IMG/VR virus record: IMGVR_UViG_3300020172_006270
Span: 159,269-223,268 of that record
DNA from: a virus
DNA length: 64,000 nucleotides
Reading direction: 5' to 3' (one strand)
Positions 15,311 through 22,876 of this stretch are shown piece by piece. The first letter of the stretch is position 1. Each line of letters starts with the position of its first letter. Position numbers and translations under genes: made by a program. The notes under the pieces are model-generated. The model saw nothing but the letters and a program-made list of their open reading frames with translations. It had not been told where the DNA came from and searched no databases.

Positions 15311-16274
15311 CGGCGTTGCCCGCACACTCAAACAAACTGCATACTGTCTCTCACAGATGGGACACACAGTCCAGGTTATTCAACCTGGACTCTTTCGTTC
15401 CGTTCCATGTCCATTCTCTTCTGACGTTAGATTGGCATACGGGATTAAGTCCAAGTATTTAGCAGATGTGATTCAGCGACCTTGTGCGGTTCACATCTCG
15501 ACAGAAGGGCCGATAGGCTTGGCTGTTCGTAGACATTGCATTAAAAACAAAATACCTTTCACCACTGCTTACCACACCAAGTTTCCTGAGTATTTGAAAA
15601 AATATACTCACGTTCCGCTTTGGATGACAAGAAGTTACTTGAGATGGTTTCACGGACCTTCTGAAGCAATCATGGCGACCACGCCGAGCTTGATGTCTTC
15701 TGTTAAAGGCATAAAGATTAAGTCTGATGTGAAACTTTGGACTCGTGGAGTTGATTTTGGTTTGTTTCATCCTCGGCCAAAAACCATTGCGATGGATAAG
15801 CCAGTTGGAATATACGTTGGAAGAATATCAAAAGAAAAAAGCATCGAAGACTTCTTGTCCCTGGATTTGGACATTGAAAAAATCGTGGTCGGCGATGGGC
15901 CTATTCTGAATAATCTTAAACGAAAATATCCACAAGCAATATTTACTGGTCCTTTAAGGGGCGAAGCATTAGCTCAGATGTATTGCAACGCAGATGTGTT
16001 TGTTTTCCCAAGTAAAACTGACACTTTCGGATTGGTCGTATTGGAATCAATTGCGTGTGGCGTGCCTGTGGCCTGCTATCCAGTCGAAGGTCCAGGCGAG
16101 ATCATTGGAGATGGACAAAATCCGGGTATAGGCAAAGCCTCGTGGGATTTGAAAGAGGCAGTAGAACACTGCCTAAAAATAAAATCCGTGCAAGCCTGTT
16201 TGACGTTTGCAAAAAAGCATTCGTGGGAGGCTTGCACGGATCAGTTTTTCAATAACTTAACTTTTGCGGATTAA
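15261..16274 (+). CDS. GT4-family glycosyltransferase
   Basis: 337 aa from the ATG at 15261; the longer frame lies inside the preceding gene. GT-B fold signatures: ATDAWEPQLNGVARTL at the N-terminus, IYVGRISKEKSIEDF and VVGDGP in the nucleotide domain, and SKTDTFGLVVLESIACGVPV (the E-x7-E region) near residue 270. It is closest in pattern to mannosyltransferases of the MgtA/PimB type that use GDP- or UDP-sugars on lipid acceptors. Translation is coupled to the LpxH-like gene, so both probably modify an envelope glycolipid. Confidence 0.9.
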   Translation: MSKQIIIATDAWEPQLNGVARTLKQTAYCLSQMGHTVQVIQPGLFRSVPCPFSSDVRLAYGIKSKYLADVIQRPCAVHISTEGPIGLAVRRHCIKNKIPFTTAYHTKFPEYLKKYTHVPLWMTRSYLRWFHGPSEAIMATTPSLMSSVKGIKIKSDVKLWTRGVDFGLFHPRPKTIAMDKPVGIYVGRISKEKSIEDFLSLDLDIEKIVVGDGPILNNLKRKYPQAIFTGPLRGEALAQMYCNADVFVFPSKTDTFGLVVLESIACGVPVACYPVEGPGEIIGDGQNPGIGKASWDLKEAVEHCLKIKSVQACLTFAKKHSWEACTDQFFNNLTFAD

Positions 16275-16447
16275 CGATCAGAATAACTCCTGGGGACATA
16301 AGCATCCCATTCCCATTTATCTGACCAGCTTTGCCATTCTACATTTCTGTATCGCTTGTTTGGCTTTTGTTTGATTTCAATATTTGAGGCCCGAATATCA
16401 ACATGATAGACGGGCTTTTCAAATACAAAAAAATTACAATAGTCCAC
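16271..16447 (-). pseudogene. Coding-like frame without ATG (possible gene remnant or GTG-start small gene)
   Basis: A minus-strand frame ends at TAA (16271-16273) and stays open up to about 16490, with protein-like content: YHVDIRASNIEIKQKPNKRY, then VEWQSWSDKWEWDAYVP and RSYSDR. There is no ATG; the only start candidate is a GTG at 16447 without a ribosome binding site, giving 58 aa. The amino-acid make-up (many Trp and Tyr, alternating charges) looks like the C-terminal end of a real protein. It may be the tail of a decayed gene or joined by frameshift to the gene upstream. Its stop overlaps the stop of the glycosyltransferase on the other strand. Confidence 0.4.
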
Positions 16448-16475
16448 AAAATTGAAAGACGTGAAAAGCCTTTCA

Positions 16476-16934
16476 CTATCTGATGTTTAAGCTAAAGCCT
16501 GGAACTCTCAGCGAGAACCCTGGTGGGCAATGCTGCTCGTGATAGTATGGACGATTGCAGCCACGATCATGAACTCCGATCTGGTAGCCCTGAACATATT
16601 CTGGGCAGTTCTGACGCATTCCTAGACCACTCCATCCATCTGAATATCCCTGCCAGAATTCGTTTCTGTTGTGATATTGTGGATAGGCTTGTGGGTATGG
16701 ACGACCAATGATGATCTGTTGTGCTGGTGGCGTCACGATGATTTGTGGCGCAGGTTGCTGTTGTGCTGGTCTTTCTCTTGGGAAATTGCCCTTGAAGTGC
16801 GGAGTGCTTATTTCGATCCGATCTCGGTGATCGCAATGCTCATCTTCGTCAAGAAGCCATTTTCCTGTAATGACAATCGCTACGAATCCTAACAGACCCA
16901 CAACGATAACAGCGACAGAGTTGTTGTTGCTCAT
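16476..16934 (-). CDS. Membrane-anchored protein with GYxDGWxG motif
   Basis: 152 aa from the ATG at 16934, which is preceded by GGAGGA; an earlier in-frame ATG lies inside that ribosome binding site. One membrane segment (SVAVIVVGLLGFVAIVI) is followed by a Pro/Gln-rich stalk and a small Tyr/Cys-rich domain containing FWQGYSDGWSG, YVQGYQIGVHDRG and three more cysteines. A related motif pair (FMSGYWDGWHG, GHMLGSYDRRNG) ends the protein at 22501-22872. The domain is likely periplasmic. The function is unknown. Confidence 0.75.
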   Translation of the reverse strand: MSNNNSVAVIVVGLLGFVAIVITGKWLLDEDEHCDHRDRIEISTPHFKGNFPRERPAQQQPAPQIIVTPPAQQIIIGRPYPQAYPQYHNRNEFWQGYSDGWSGLGMRQNCPEYVQGYQIGVHDRGCNRPYYHEQHCPPGFSLRVPGFSLNIR

Positions 16935-16972
16935 ATCTTCCTCCATGTTGATTGATGATTTCTCTATCAAAT

Positions 16973-16980
16973 GTATTTAT
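16973..16980 (-). promoter_or_regulatory. ATAAATAC element before 16934
   Basis: ACATAAATACATTTG on the minus strand lies about 40 bases upstream of the ATG at 16934, a sensible promoter distance. It matches the T4-late-like core found before other genes here. Confidence 0.35.
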
Positions 16981-17041
16981 GTCTTTCTAAGGGCTTTTTT
17001 GAATAATCAAAGTTGCTTATAATGCACTCAGGAGAAAATAC

Positions 17042-17539
17042 ATGGGTCAGAAGTTTATTTGGTCTGCGGAATGGAGAGACGATAAGACATGGCAGCTTAT
17101 CGCACCGCCTGCTCCTGTACAAATTGGCACACGTCCACATTTGACCATAGAAGAAATAGCCGTGCAGCATGGCAATAATACTGCGTGGATACCCGGCAAG
17201 GCATCCTGGAATGAAACAAAGATCACCTATAACGACGTAGAAAATGAAGAAGGTGGTGCGTTGTTTATGCGATGGGTGTCTGAGCAATATCGTGCCTTAG
17301 ACACAACAGAAAGCCGTGGCTGGCAATCAGAACGAGCGACAGTTATTTTGAGGCTACATGGTGGAAATGGTGAAGTTTTAGAAGTGTGGTACTTGGAAGA
17401 TTCTTTTATCACCGCTCTGGATTTTGGCTGTCCAGGCTACACTAGCTCCTTAGATTACGAGCTAAATGTTGCTGTTAGATATTCCGATGTCAGCTATTCG
17501 ACACCTGATCCTAAAACATGGCTGAAGCCACTTACTTGA
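17042..17539 (+). CDS. gp19-like tail tube protein
   Basis: 165 aa, the length of T4 gp19 (163 aa). The pattern matches the gp19 tail-tube family: an N-terminal W-x-L segment, LTIEEIAVQHGNN, a PGKASWNETKITYND strand (equivalent to the W-x-x-x-T/I-T-x-x-D segment), MRWVSEQYRAL, and late strands ending in ELNVAVRYSDVSY. It would form the inner tube of a contractile tail. The gene stands alone here, away from any sheath gene. A related baseplate or head-completion protein of the same fold is the main alternative. Confidence 0.62.
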   Translation: MGQKFIWSAEWRDDKTWQLIAPPAPVQIGTRPHLTIEEIAVQHGNNTAWIPGKASWNETKITYNDVENEEGGALFMRWVSEQYRALDTTESRGWQSERATVILRLHGGNGEVLEVWYLEDSFITALDFGCPGYTSSLDYELNVAVRYSDVSYSTPDPKTWLKPLT

Positions 17540-17732
17540 CGGGAACTGCTGTTGCACCACCTGCTCCTTTGCAAGCTCCACCTGGGCCGGGACCACCACC
17601 CATGCCACACAATTTTAGATCGTGTGGTTTTGGAGTTGTATCTTTTGGGCCGGGCTTAAACAAAGAGTCTTGAGCCTTCCCTTTGCTGATCCAACCGCCT
17701 TCGTTCAATGATAGCCAATGTTTGAAATCCAT
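17532..17732 (-). CDS. Small protein with capsid-targeting-like N-terminus
   Basis: 66 aa: MDFKHWLSLNEGGW, then a Lys/Pro-rich region and a Gly/Pro/Cys end (MGGGPGPGG). The start is one of the best matches to the shared motif, with L-N-E followed by G as the predicted cleavage site. It is convergent with the tail-tube gene (8-base overlap). The tail after the motif is disordered, so the product may be a packaged small basic protein. Confidence 0.65.
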   Translation of the reverse strand: MDFKHWLSLNEGGWISKGKAQDSLFKPGPKDTTPKPHDLKLCGMGGGPGPGGACKGAGGATAVPVK

Positions 17733-17753
17733 GAAGTATGTACGCTCGGCGCA

Positions 17754-17784
17754 TAAAAAAAGGACGGCATGAAAGCCGTCCTTT
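17754..17784 (-). terminator. Intrinsic terminator after 17805-18290
   Basis: A 10-bp perfect stem AAAGGACGGC / GCCGTCCTTT with a 6-base loop, followed on the minus strand by seven T in all. It lies 20 bases after the stop of the gene at 17805. Confidence 0.85.
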
Positions 17785-17804
17785 ATCCTTCCCGCAATTG
17801 GGTA

Positions 17805-18290
17805 CTACTTCTTCAACTGATACAACCCACGTCCCGACCGTTCGATGTAGCCACGTTTGACCATCCGACTCAGTTCGACACTAGGATTGGTGGAGTTTCC
17901 GTGCTTCTCCAGGAAGTCTTTGATTTGCTTCGTGTCCAACGGCCTTCCGTTCTTGCGAAGACATTCTGTAATCAAAGTTCCCGTCGCATCAGACGGTTCA
18001 CGAGTTCGACTTTCAGACCTTGGAGGCTGACTCAGGGTTTGACTCATCAATGGGCCGACATGCTTCCTCAACGAGTCTCGTAAATCGTTGATTTGATTCT
18101 CGTGGCCTTTGATGTCCTGTTTCCGTTCCTCGATCTGTTCTTCGTGCCATTTGATCTTCTCCAAGACCTTTCCAATGGCATTGTGAAGTCCAAGAATCTC
18201 TTGTTCGTCCGTGTCGGCAATGACCGGGGCGACAATCTTTTCCGGTTCTTCTGTTGCGGTGGCGTCCATGCCCTCTTGCGTTGTAGTCAT
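17805..18290 (-). CDS. Coiled-coil plus winged-helix-like protein
   Basis: 161 aa. Residues 30-80 form a long charged coiled coil (KVLEKIKWHEEQIEERKQDI). After a Ser/Arg linker, the last 60 residues (TLITECLRKNGRPLDTKQI, then VELSRMVKRGYIERSGRGLY) have the helix-turn-helix-wing pattern of small winged-helix domains. A dimeric DNA-binding regulator is likely. It is monocistronic with a strong terminator, and GGAGTC precedes the ATG. The regulated genes are unknown. Confidence 0.78.
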   Translation of the reverse strand: MTTTQEGMDATATEEPEKIVAPVIADTDEQEILGLHNAIGKVLEKIKWHEEQIEERKQDIKGHENQINDLRDSLRKHVGPLMSQTLSQPPRSESRTREPSDATGTLITECLRKNGRPLDTKQIKDFLEKHGNSTNPSVELSRMVKRGYIERSGRGLYQLKK

Positions 18291-18398
18291 AGTTTGACTC
18301 CGTGAGGGGTTGACCAGCAGAAATGTAATTGGACGGCACGCTGATCTGTACTGCCAAGTTTTATTTTACTTGGTGGACAACCGAATGCAAGCAGAATC

Positions 18399-18710
18399 TT
18401 ATCCGTCGAATTGAGAAACTTCCCAAGGATCGGTGATGCTTCTGTGGACTTTTGTTGGCTTTACAACCCCATAATCAACAAAAGCCTCATCAATTAGTTT
18501 CTTTCCATAACGTGTCAAAATGTCCTTGGTTGGAATGAACACATTTGGATCAAGGACAACTGGCGTTTGCGTGATGGGAATATATGGTGCGTAGAAATAT
18601 CCGCTGTCCATATAGGAACTTCCTTTGAATCCCATGAGATTTCCCCCGCCCGAAAAAAGAGGGTCTTTATAGGTTTTGAGTCGTATTTCTTTTGGTTCTC
18701 GGTCGATCAT
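18399..18710 (-). CDS. Orphan C-terminal fragment paralogue of the major capsid protein
   Basis: 103 aa. Residues 12-80 align with the C-terminal end of the major capsid protein at 26028-27464: YKDPLF, LMGFKGSSYMDSGYFY, then PITQTPVVLDP and ILTRYGKKL, at roughly two thirds identity by eye. The final 20 residues differ and end SITDPWEVSQFDG; an almost identical ITDPWEVS opens the protein at 20240-20617. No good ribosome binding site is visible. It could be a pseudogene fragment, or a short capsid-like protein that binds the capsid lattice. The open frame and third-base changes favour a kept gene. Confidence 0.72.
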   Translation of the reverse strand: MIDREPKEIRLKTYKDPLFSGGGNLMGFKGSSYMDSGYFYAPYIPITQTPVVLDPNVFIPTKDILTRYGKKLIDEAFVDYGVVKPTKVHRSITDPWEVSQFDG

Positions 18711-18751
18711 ATTTCATTATATTCACTTTCAAAGAATATGTACATCGGGAG

Positions 18752-18759
18752 ATAAATAA
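18752..18759 (+). promoter_or_regulatory. ATAAATAA element before 18763
   Basis: GAGATAAATAAGCT directly precedes the ATG at 18763, with the TAAATA core seen at other gene starts; GGGAGAT in the same stretch can also act as ribosome binding site. Confidence 0.25.
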
Positions 18760-18762
18760 GCT

Positions 18763-19494
18763 ATGAACTTTTCAGAATGGTTATCAACTAATGAAGCTCG
18801 CTGGCGAGGCCCCGTAGGTGGAGCCTTTGGCCGTGATTCTCGTCGTATGCAACAACAACAAAAGCCGGTGACACCTGTGGCAAAACCAGAAGAAGAATCG
18901 CCCAAGCCAGATTTAGGACATGCTCCCAACCCTGCTGAACGTACTCCACCGCCTCAAATGCGTATGGGCAATAGGTTCCAGAATATTGACCAGAGAGTTC
19001 AATATGGAAAGAGCATTGAAAAGCAAATATTTGATAGCTTGGTTCGATGTGGGATGAAGCTCCGTGAACCGTCCAGCCAAGAAGATATGTACGACAAGAT
19101 TGACGGCTGGTGGGAAACGCCGAGTGGTGAGAAGCCTATTCAGATCAAATATCGTGACACCGGAGATGATATTCTCTTCGAGGTAATGAAGGATTATCGA
19201 CGTGGCGTGCCAGGAAGAGACATGGTTGGTAAAGCTGAGTTTTATGCCGTGCTAACTCGTGCCGGAGGCAAAATCGTATTAGTGAGCGTTGCAGAAGCCA
19301 AAAAGCTCATAGAAGAGATGCGTACCAGAGCCGAAGATGAAGGGTTTGACCAGCGTGGCAACTTCCGCATGGGTGGTGCAATATTGCGAGTTCGACCTGA
19401 TCCACGATCACAACAAGATAAACTCATGGCGTATATTCCGGTTTCAATGCTCAAGCAAATCACGCCGCCATGTTCTGCCCAAGTAAAATTCTAA
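18763..19494 (+). CDS. PD-(D/E)XK-like protein with capsid-targeting-like N-terminus
   Basis: 243 aa. The N-terminus MNFSEWLSTNEARW fits the shared targeting-like motif and is followed by a Gln/Pro-rich linker to about residue 65. The C-terminal domain has GKSIEKQIFDSLVRCG, then MYDKIDGWW and IQIKYRD: helix, D, and Q-x-K, the order of catalytic residues in PD-(D/E)XK nucleases. Q in place of E/D is known in the superfamily. The expected role is cutting or binding DNA. The combination suggests a nuclease carried in the head, but packaging is inferred only. It is followed 7 bases later by a methyltransferase-like gene. Confidence 0.68.
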   Translation: MNFSEWLSTNEARWRGPVGGAFGRDSRRMQQQQKPVTPVAKPEEESPKPDLGHAPNPAERTPPPQMRMGNRFQNIDQRVQYGKSIEKQIFDSLVRCGMKLREPSSQEDMYDKIDGWWETPSGEKPIQIKYRDTGDDILFEVMKDYRRGVPGRDMVGKAEFYAVLTRAGGKIVLVSVAEAKKLIEEMRTRAEDEGFDQRGNFRMGGAILRVRPDPRSQQDKLMAYIPVSMLKQITPPCSAQVKF

Positions 19495-19501
19495 GGGCTA
19501 T

Positions 19502-20122
19502 ATGCTTAAAATTTTAAGGTCAAATGTGCCATCAACTCGTTTGGAATTGATTTCACATCTAATCCAAGAACTTGATTATAAAACTTACTTGGAAATTGGT
19601 GTGGGTGTATTCGATACCTTTAATCACATTGAATGCCCACATAAAGTCTGTGTAGACCCGGCTAATGTCGAGGCCACATATCACATGACTTCAGATCAGT
19701 TCTTTGCCATCAATACGCAAAAGTTCGATTTGATCTTTATTGATGGACTGCATCAGTCAGATCAAGTCGATAAAGACATCCTTAATTCTTTGAAGTGCAT
19801 CAATGAAGGCGGCACTATTGTCGTGCATGATTGCAACCCTTTTCTGGAAGAACACCAAACATATTTTCAAACCACTATTGCATGGACTGGTGATGTTTGG
19901 AAGTCCTTTGTGAAGTTCCGTAATTCATGGAACCTGCCTGCATATGTGGTGAATATTGATTGGGGGTGTGGCGTGATTGAATGCGACATCCCTGCAACTC
20001 AAATCCATAATTTCAACAGAAGCATCAGTTGGAATGAGTTTGCTATTGAAAAGGACAAATTGTTGGGGCTAATTCATCCAAATGAACTTATGGAAAAAGT
20101 GAAGTCTCGCCAGAAAGGATAA
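19502..20122 (+). CDS. SAM-dependent methyltransferase-like protein (Methyltransf_24 type)
   Basis: 206 aa. Motif I is TYLEIGVGVFDTFNH near residue 30, then a VCVDP strand, FDLIFIDGLHQ and NEGGTIVVHDCNP, the usual order in family-24 methyltransferases acting on sugars or small molecules. The C-terminal part (WGCGVIECDIP) is family-specific. The substrate is unknown. It differs from the protein at 1726-2277, so the phage carries two such enzymes near glycan-related genes. Confidence 0.8.
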   Translation: MLKILRSNVPSTRLELISHLIQELDYKTYLEIGVGVFDTFNHIECPHKVCVDPANVEATYHMTSDQFFAINTQKFDLIFIDGLHQSDQVDKDILNSLKCINEGGTIVVHDCNPFLEEHQTYFQTTIAWTGDVWKSFVKFRNSWNLPAYVVNIDWGCGVIECDIPATQIHNFNRSISWNEFAIEKDKLLGLIHPNELMEKVKSRQKG

Positions 20123-20126
20123 ATAC
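20119..20126 (+). promoter_or_regulatory. ATAAATAC element before 20155
   Basis: GGATAAATACATTCGG overlaps the end of the methyltransferase gene and lies 29 bases before the ATG of the small gene at 20155. Confidence 0.35.
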
Positions 20127-20154
20127 ATTCGGTTCCTTTGGCATAGGAGGCTGT

Positions 20155-20271
20155 ATGAACCGAATATGGAAATTCATCAAGGAGATTTTTCACGACGATG
20201 GATCGTGGGGAAAAATCGAAGCAGCACACATCAGAAGACTCATTTTGTTGTATTATCGGCGTCGGGATTAG
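20155..20271 (+). CDS. Small basic 38-aa protein
   Basis: 38 aa: MNRIWKFIKEIFHDDGSW, then a helical RRLILLYYRRRD end. The very strong AGGAGG, four bases before the ATG, and the promoter-like element upstream support it as a real short gene. The peptide is amphipathic and basic and might associate with membrane. It overlaps the end of the convergent gene at 20240 by 32 bases. Confidence 0.55.
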   Translation: MNRIWKFIKEIFHDDGSWGKIEAAHIRRLILLYYRRRD

Positions 20272-20617
20272 GCATTTGATGATAGTTTTTTCCTTTACCT
20301 AAACAAGCCTGCTCGATAAGCGCAATGTAGTAATCATCAAGATTGTCGATGCCGAGTTCTTGCTCGCCGAATCCGTTTTTGCGAAGCAAGTTTCTCATAC
20401 TCATGCCCCAACCAAAATGGTGCGTCACCCACCATCTGGTTGGGCTTTCTTGTATCATATCTGATACAACTTCAATCAAAGGCCGCTCAGGGTCTTTGTC
20501 TTCTTCTTTGCCTGTCTGTTGGGATAGCCAGTTATTCAAAAAAATAATGGCACCATCCAATGTCTTAGGCGGTGAGTCTTTGCTTACTTCCCAAGGGTCG
20601 GTGATTTTGCGTGTCAT
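20240..20617 (-). CDS. Unknown 125-aa protein with ITDPWEVS motif
   Basis: 125 aa from the ATG at 20617, which overlaps the nucleoside hydrolase stop as ATGA; the longer TTG frame is not needed. It starts MTRKITDPWEVSKDSP, sharing ITDPWEVS with the end of the capsid-fragment protein at 18399. The rest is helical, with WLSQQTGKEEDKDPERPLIE and THHFGWGMSMRNLLRKNGF. No family is recognised. It is in the same operon as the nucleoside hydrolase and the protein at 21500-22450. Confidence 0.7.
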   Translation of the reverse strand: MTRKITDPWEVSKDSPPKTLDGAIIFLNNWLSQQTGKEEDKDPERPLIEVVSDMIQESPTRWWVTHHFGWGMSMRNLLRKNGFGEQELGIDNLDDYYIALIEQACLGKGKNYHQMPNPDADNTTK

Positions 20618-21492
20618 CTTCCATCCAATAAATGCGACCAAAGTAAATCGTAATCAATATCAGCCAGGATATAATCCCCTTCGGGATTAGGCTTCGTGGT
20701 CCAACCACTTTCTTCTTTCACGGCATTGCCACGAATCCATTTGCCGATCTCAGGATGCAGATGGCAAGCAGCGGCAGTAGGGTCGTGAAACTTTTTGGAA
20801 TCATGTCGTTCCAAATACATCAATGCTGCCTTCTCAAAGAGATTGTGTGCAGCGACGTTTTTAACGACAACTTGATTGTCTCTCTTTTCCCAGGCTTCTT
20901 TGTTGAATAGAACCGTGTGACAAATGTTCTTGCCGACCATTCGTCGCTCACCAATATTGCCTGAAAGGAATGTAACGCCAGCAGGCCGGTCCCCATTCAG
21001 GTTGAACGTCGGCATCCAGTTCTTTCCCTCGAAATCAAGGTGTGGTTGCTTGGGGCCATAGAGAGAATAAGGCAGGAAGCCGCCCTGCATTGTGGCCCTT
21101 TTGAAATGAGTCTCAGGGTGTTTGCTCATGTATTTGCCAACACTCGAAACCGGGCCGATGATAAACAACTCACTCTCCGGGTAAGCGGCGACAACATCTT
21201 GAATGATGTCTACGCCTAACCCGTCAGCTTTCTGCTCAAGAGGGTAGTTATACTCCTTGAGCAGTTGATGATGAATCGAACCTGAAGACAGCTTGGTTCT
21301 ATCAGTCTTGCTCGTACCGATAGGGATTTTTAGCCCGGTTTCCTCACATAGAAATCTGGCAATGGCTATCTGATCGGGGTCGCCCGGAGAAATGAGTATG
21401 GCTCGAAGATTGACCCCGGCTGCGATCAGATAAGAGATCGCAAAGAAATCATCAGGGTCATGACCAATATCTGTTTCTACAATTAAATCCAT
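20614..21492 (-). CDS. Inosine-uridine-preferring nucleoside hydrolase-like protein
   Basis: 292 aa from the ATG at 21492. The N-terminal VETDIGHDPDDFFAI corresponds to the calcium-binding DxDxGxDD motif of the IUNH family, with one extra residue between the aspartates. Later FIIGPVSSVGKY and KKFHDPTAAACHLHPEI match the family core and the final active-site aspartate. It would split ribonucleosides to base plus ribose. This may serve salvage, or removal of nucleosides or nucleotide signals; the substrate is uncertain because several specificity residues differ. It overlaps the next gene by 4 bases. Confidence 0.8.
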   Translation of the reverse strand: MDLIVETDIGHDPDDFFAISYLIAAGVNLRAILISPGDPDQIAIARFLCEETGLKIPIGTSKTDRTKLSSGSIHHQLLKEYNYPLEQKADGLGVDIIQDVVAAYPESELFIIGPVSSVGKYMSKHPETHFKRATMQGGFLPYSLYGPKQPHLDFEGKNWMPTFNLNGDRPAGVTFLSGNIGERRMVGKNICHTVLFNKEAWEKRDNQVVVKNVAAHNLFEKAALMYLERHDSKKFHDPTAAACHLHPEIGKWIRGNAVKEESGWTTKPNPEGDYILADIDYDLLWSHLLDGR

Positions 21493-21499
21493 GTTGACA

Positions 21500-22450
21500 T
21501 TATACCTTCTTCCTGTTCGGGGAGAAGCCATTCATTAAAACGTGCAGGGAGTCTAGTCTGGTGTATTCTTCAAATGTCATCCACTCGCTGCCAGTCAACA
21601 ACAGTCTTGCTATTTCTCTTTTACTTTCTTTTTGAGCCTTGGTCCAGTCCAAGTGATGGATGTGCTTCCATAGTCCAACCGTGTAATATACAGCAACAAC
21701 GAGCAGCACGTCCACATATGGCAGTTTCTTTTGTATTTCATGCAACCGTTCTTTGGTGGCATACAGATAAACGTCTGGATACATGCGGTGCATACTTTCT
21801 GGGCCTCTCACATGCAGAGCTTTGACTTCGTGTTCTATTTGAGTCTTCTCAACCAAGGCACAATACAGACCAAATTCATCAAAGGTGTCTGGGTTCTGAT
21901 ACATCGACATGGTGATATGACCACCGAATTCTTCGTCATATTTCTTTTGGTTTTTGGTCAAGAACGTATTGCGAACAAAAGAGAAGTCGATGCCGAACTC
22001 GATTGCATTTTGGACAATGCTGCTGTGAATCGCCTGAGCGCCTTCCCAAATCCTGTTGTGCATAATTTGGTCGTTCAACATGATGTTGCGATATGACCCA
22101 CGAGGCAGAAATCCACGAATCATTTTGGGATCATCTTGAATGGGCGGCTTTGCGAAGAACCAAATATCCTCTTCCATAAACAAAAACCATTCAGGATATA
22201 TTTGGTACTCTTTTATGATTCTGGGAAAATGTTTCCAAAAGTTGATGAATCCGTTTTCCGTCACATTCTGGGCAATGAAGGGAATGTAGGTAACTTGATT
22301 GTCGTTCTTCAGGCCGAAAGACTCAATAAAAGCTGGCAATGTAATGATGAAAATGTGATCGTCTTCCGACAACGCCCACTTCAAGTTTCGTACATGAATG
22401 TCAATTCCATCAGGAAATTGGCCGACCATCGTGATAGATGCAACTCGCAT
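21500..22450 (-). CDS. Glycosyltransferase-like protein (GT-A type, tentative)
   Basis: 316 aa. It starts MRVASITMVGQFPDGIDIHVRN, followed by alternating strands and helices, and WFLFMEEDIWFF near residue 95 that could be the metal-binding D-x-D-like motif of GT-A enzymes (here E-E-D). GGHITMSMYQNP and the HVRGPESMH region fit a sugar-transfer fold. The last 80 residues include a hydrophobic segment (VDVLLVVAVYYTVGLW). It sits 7 bases before the nucleoside hydrolase start. Assignment is by pattern only. Confidence 0.6.
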   Translation of the reverse strand: MRVASITMVGQFPDGIDIHVRNLKWALSEDDHIFIITLPAFIESFGLKNDNQVTYIPFIAQNVTENGFINFWKHFPRIIKEYQIYPEWFLFMEEDIWFFAKPPIQDDPKMIRGFLPRGSYRNIMLNDQIMHNRIWEGAQAIHSSIVQNAIEFGIDFSFVRNTFLTKNQKKYDEEFGGHITMSMYQNPDTFDEFGLYCALVEKTQIEHEVKALHVRGPESMHRMYPDVYLYATKERLHEIQKKLPYVDVLLVVAVYYTVGLWKHIHHLDWTKAQKESKREIARLLLTGSEWMTFEEYTRLDSLHVLMNGFSPNRKKV

Positions 22451-22500
22451 TTAACCCCCGAATTTTTCTGGTGTGCAGTATATACGGTAAAGGAGGACTT

Positions 22501-22872
22501 ATGAAAAAGAGTTTCTTTGCCGTACTAATGTTGGCGATCCTTGCCACTCCTATTGTGGTCTTGAGTATCATCGGCATTATGCGAGTCAAGCCGGAGGTCC
22601 ATCAGCCTATAAATGAAGTTCCTGTAGAAGTGAAGCCAGTTCAGCCTGCAACACCATCAGAAACACCAGTCGCACCAGTTACACCAGCAACCGGAGTGCC
22701 GACTCAGCCAGTCAGCCCAACAGCTACTTTTATGAGTGGATATTGGGATGGTTGGCATGGAAAGTGGCTCGGTCCAATTCGTTGGACATTGAGTGATGAT
22801 TATCGTCAGGGTCATATGCTTGGGTCTTATGACCGGAGAAACGGCATTGACCGTTATCCAGCACCTAAGTAA
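22501..22872 (+). CDS. Membrane-anchored protein with GYxDGWxG motif
   Basis: 123 aa from the ATG at 22501 (AAAGGAGG upstream). One N-terminal membrane segment (FFAVLMLAILATPIVVLSII) is followed by a Pro/Val/Thr-rich stalk and a short C-terminal domain with FMSGYWDGWHGKW and GHMLGSYDRRNG. The same two motifs in the same order end the protein at 16476-16934. It probably projects from the inner membrane into the periplasm. It is monocistronic with a strong terminator. The function is unknown. Confidence 0.78.
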   Translation: MKKSFFAVLMLAILATPIVVLSIIGIMRVKPEVHQPINEVPVEVKPVQPATPSETPVAPVTPATGVPTQPVSPTATFMSGYWDGWHGKWLGPIRWTLSDDYRQGHMLGSYDRRNGIDRYPAPK

Positions 22873-22876
22873 ACGA

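Noticed and set aside
15368-15391. 10-bp inverted repeat AGTCCAGGTT/AACCTGGACT followed by CTTTCG, terminator-like
   Set aside because: It lies well inside the intact glycosyltransferase gene and has no real T run; probably a coding coincidence.
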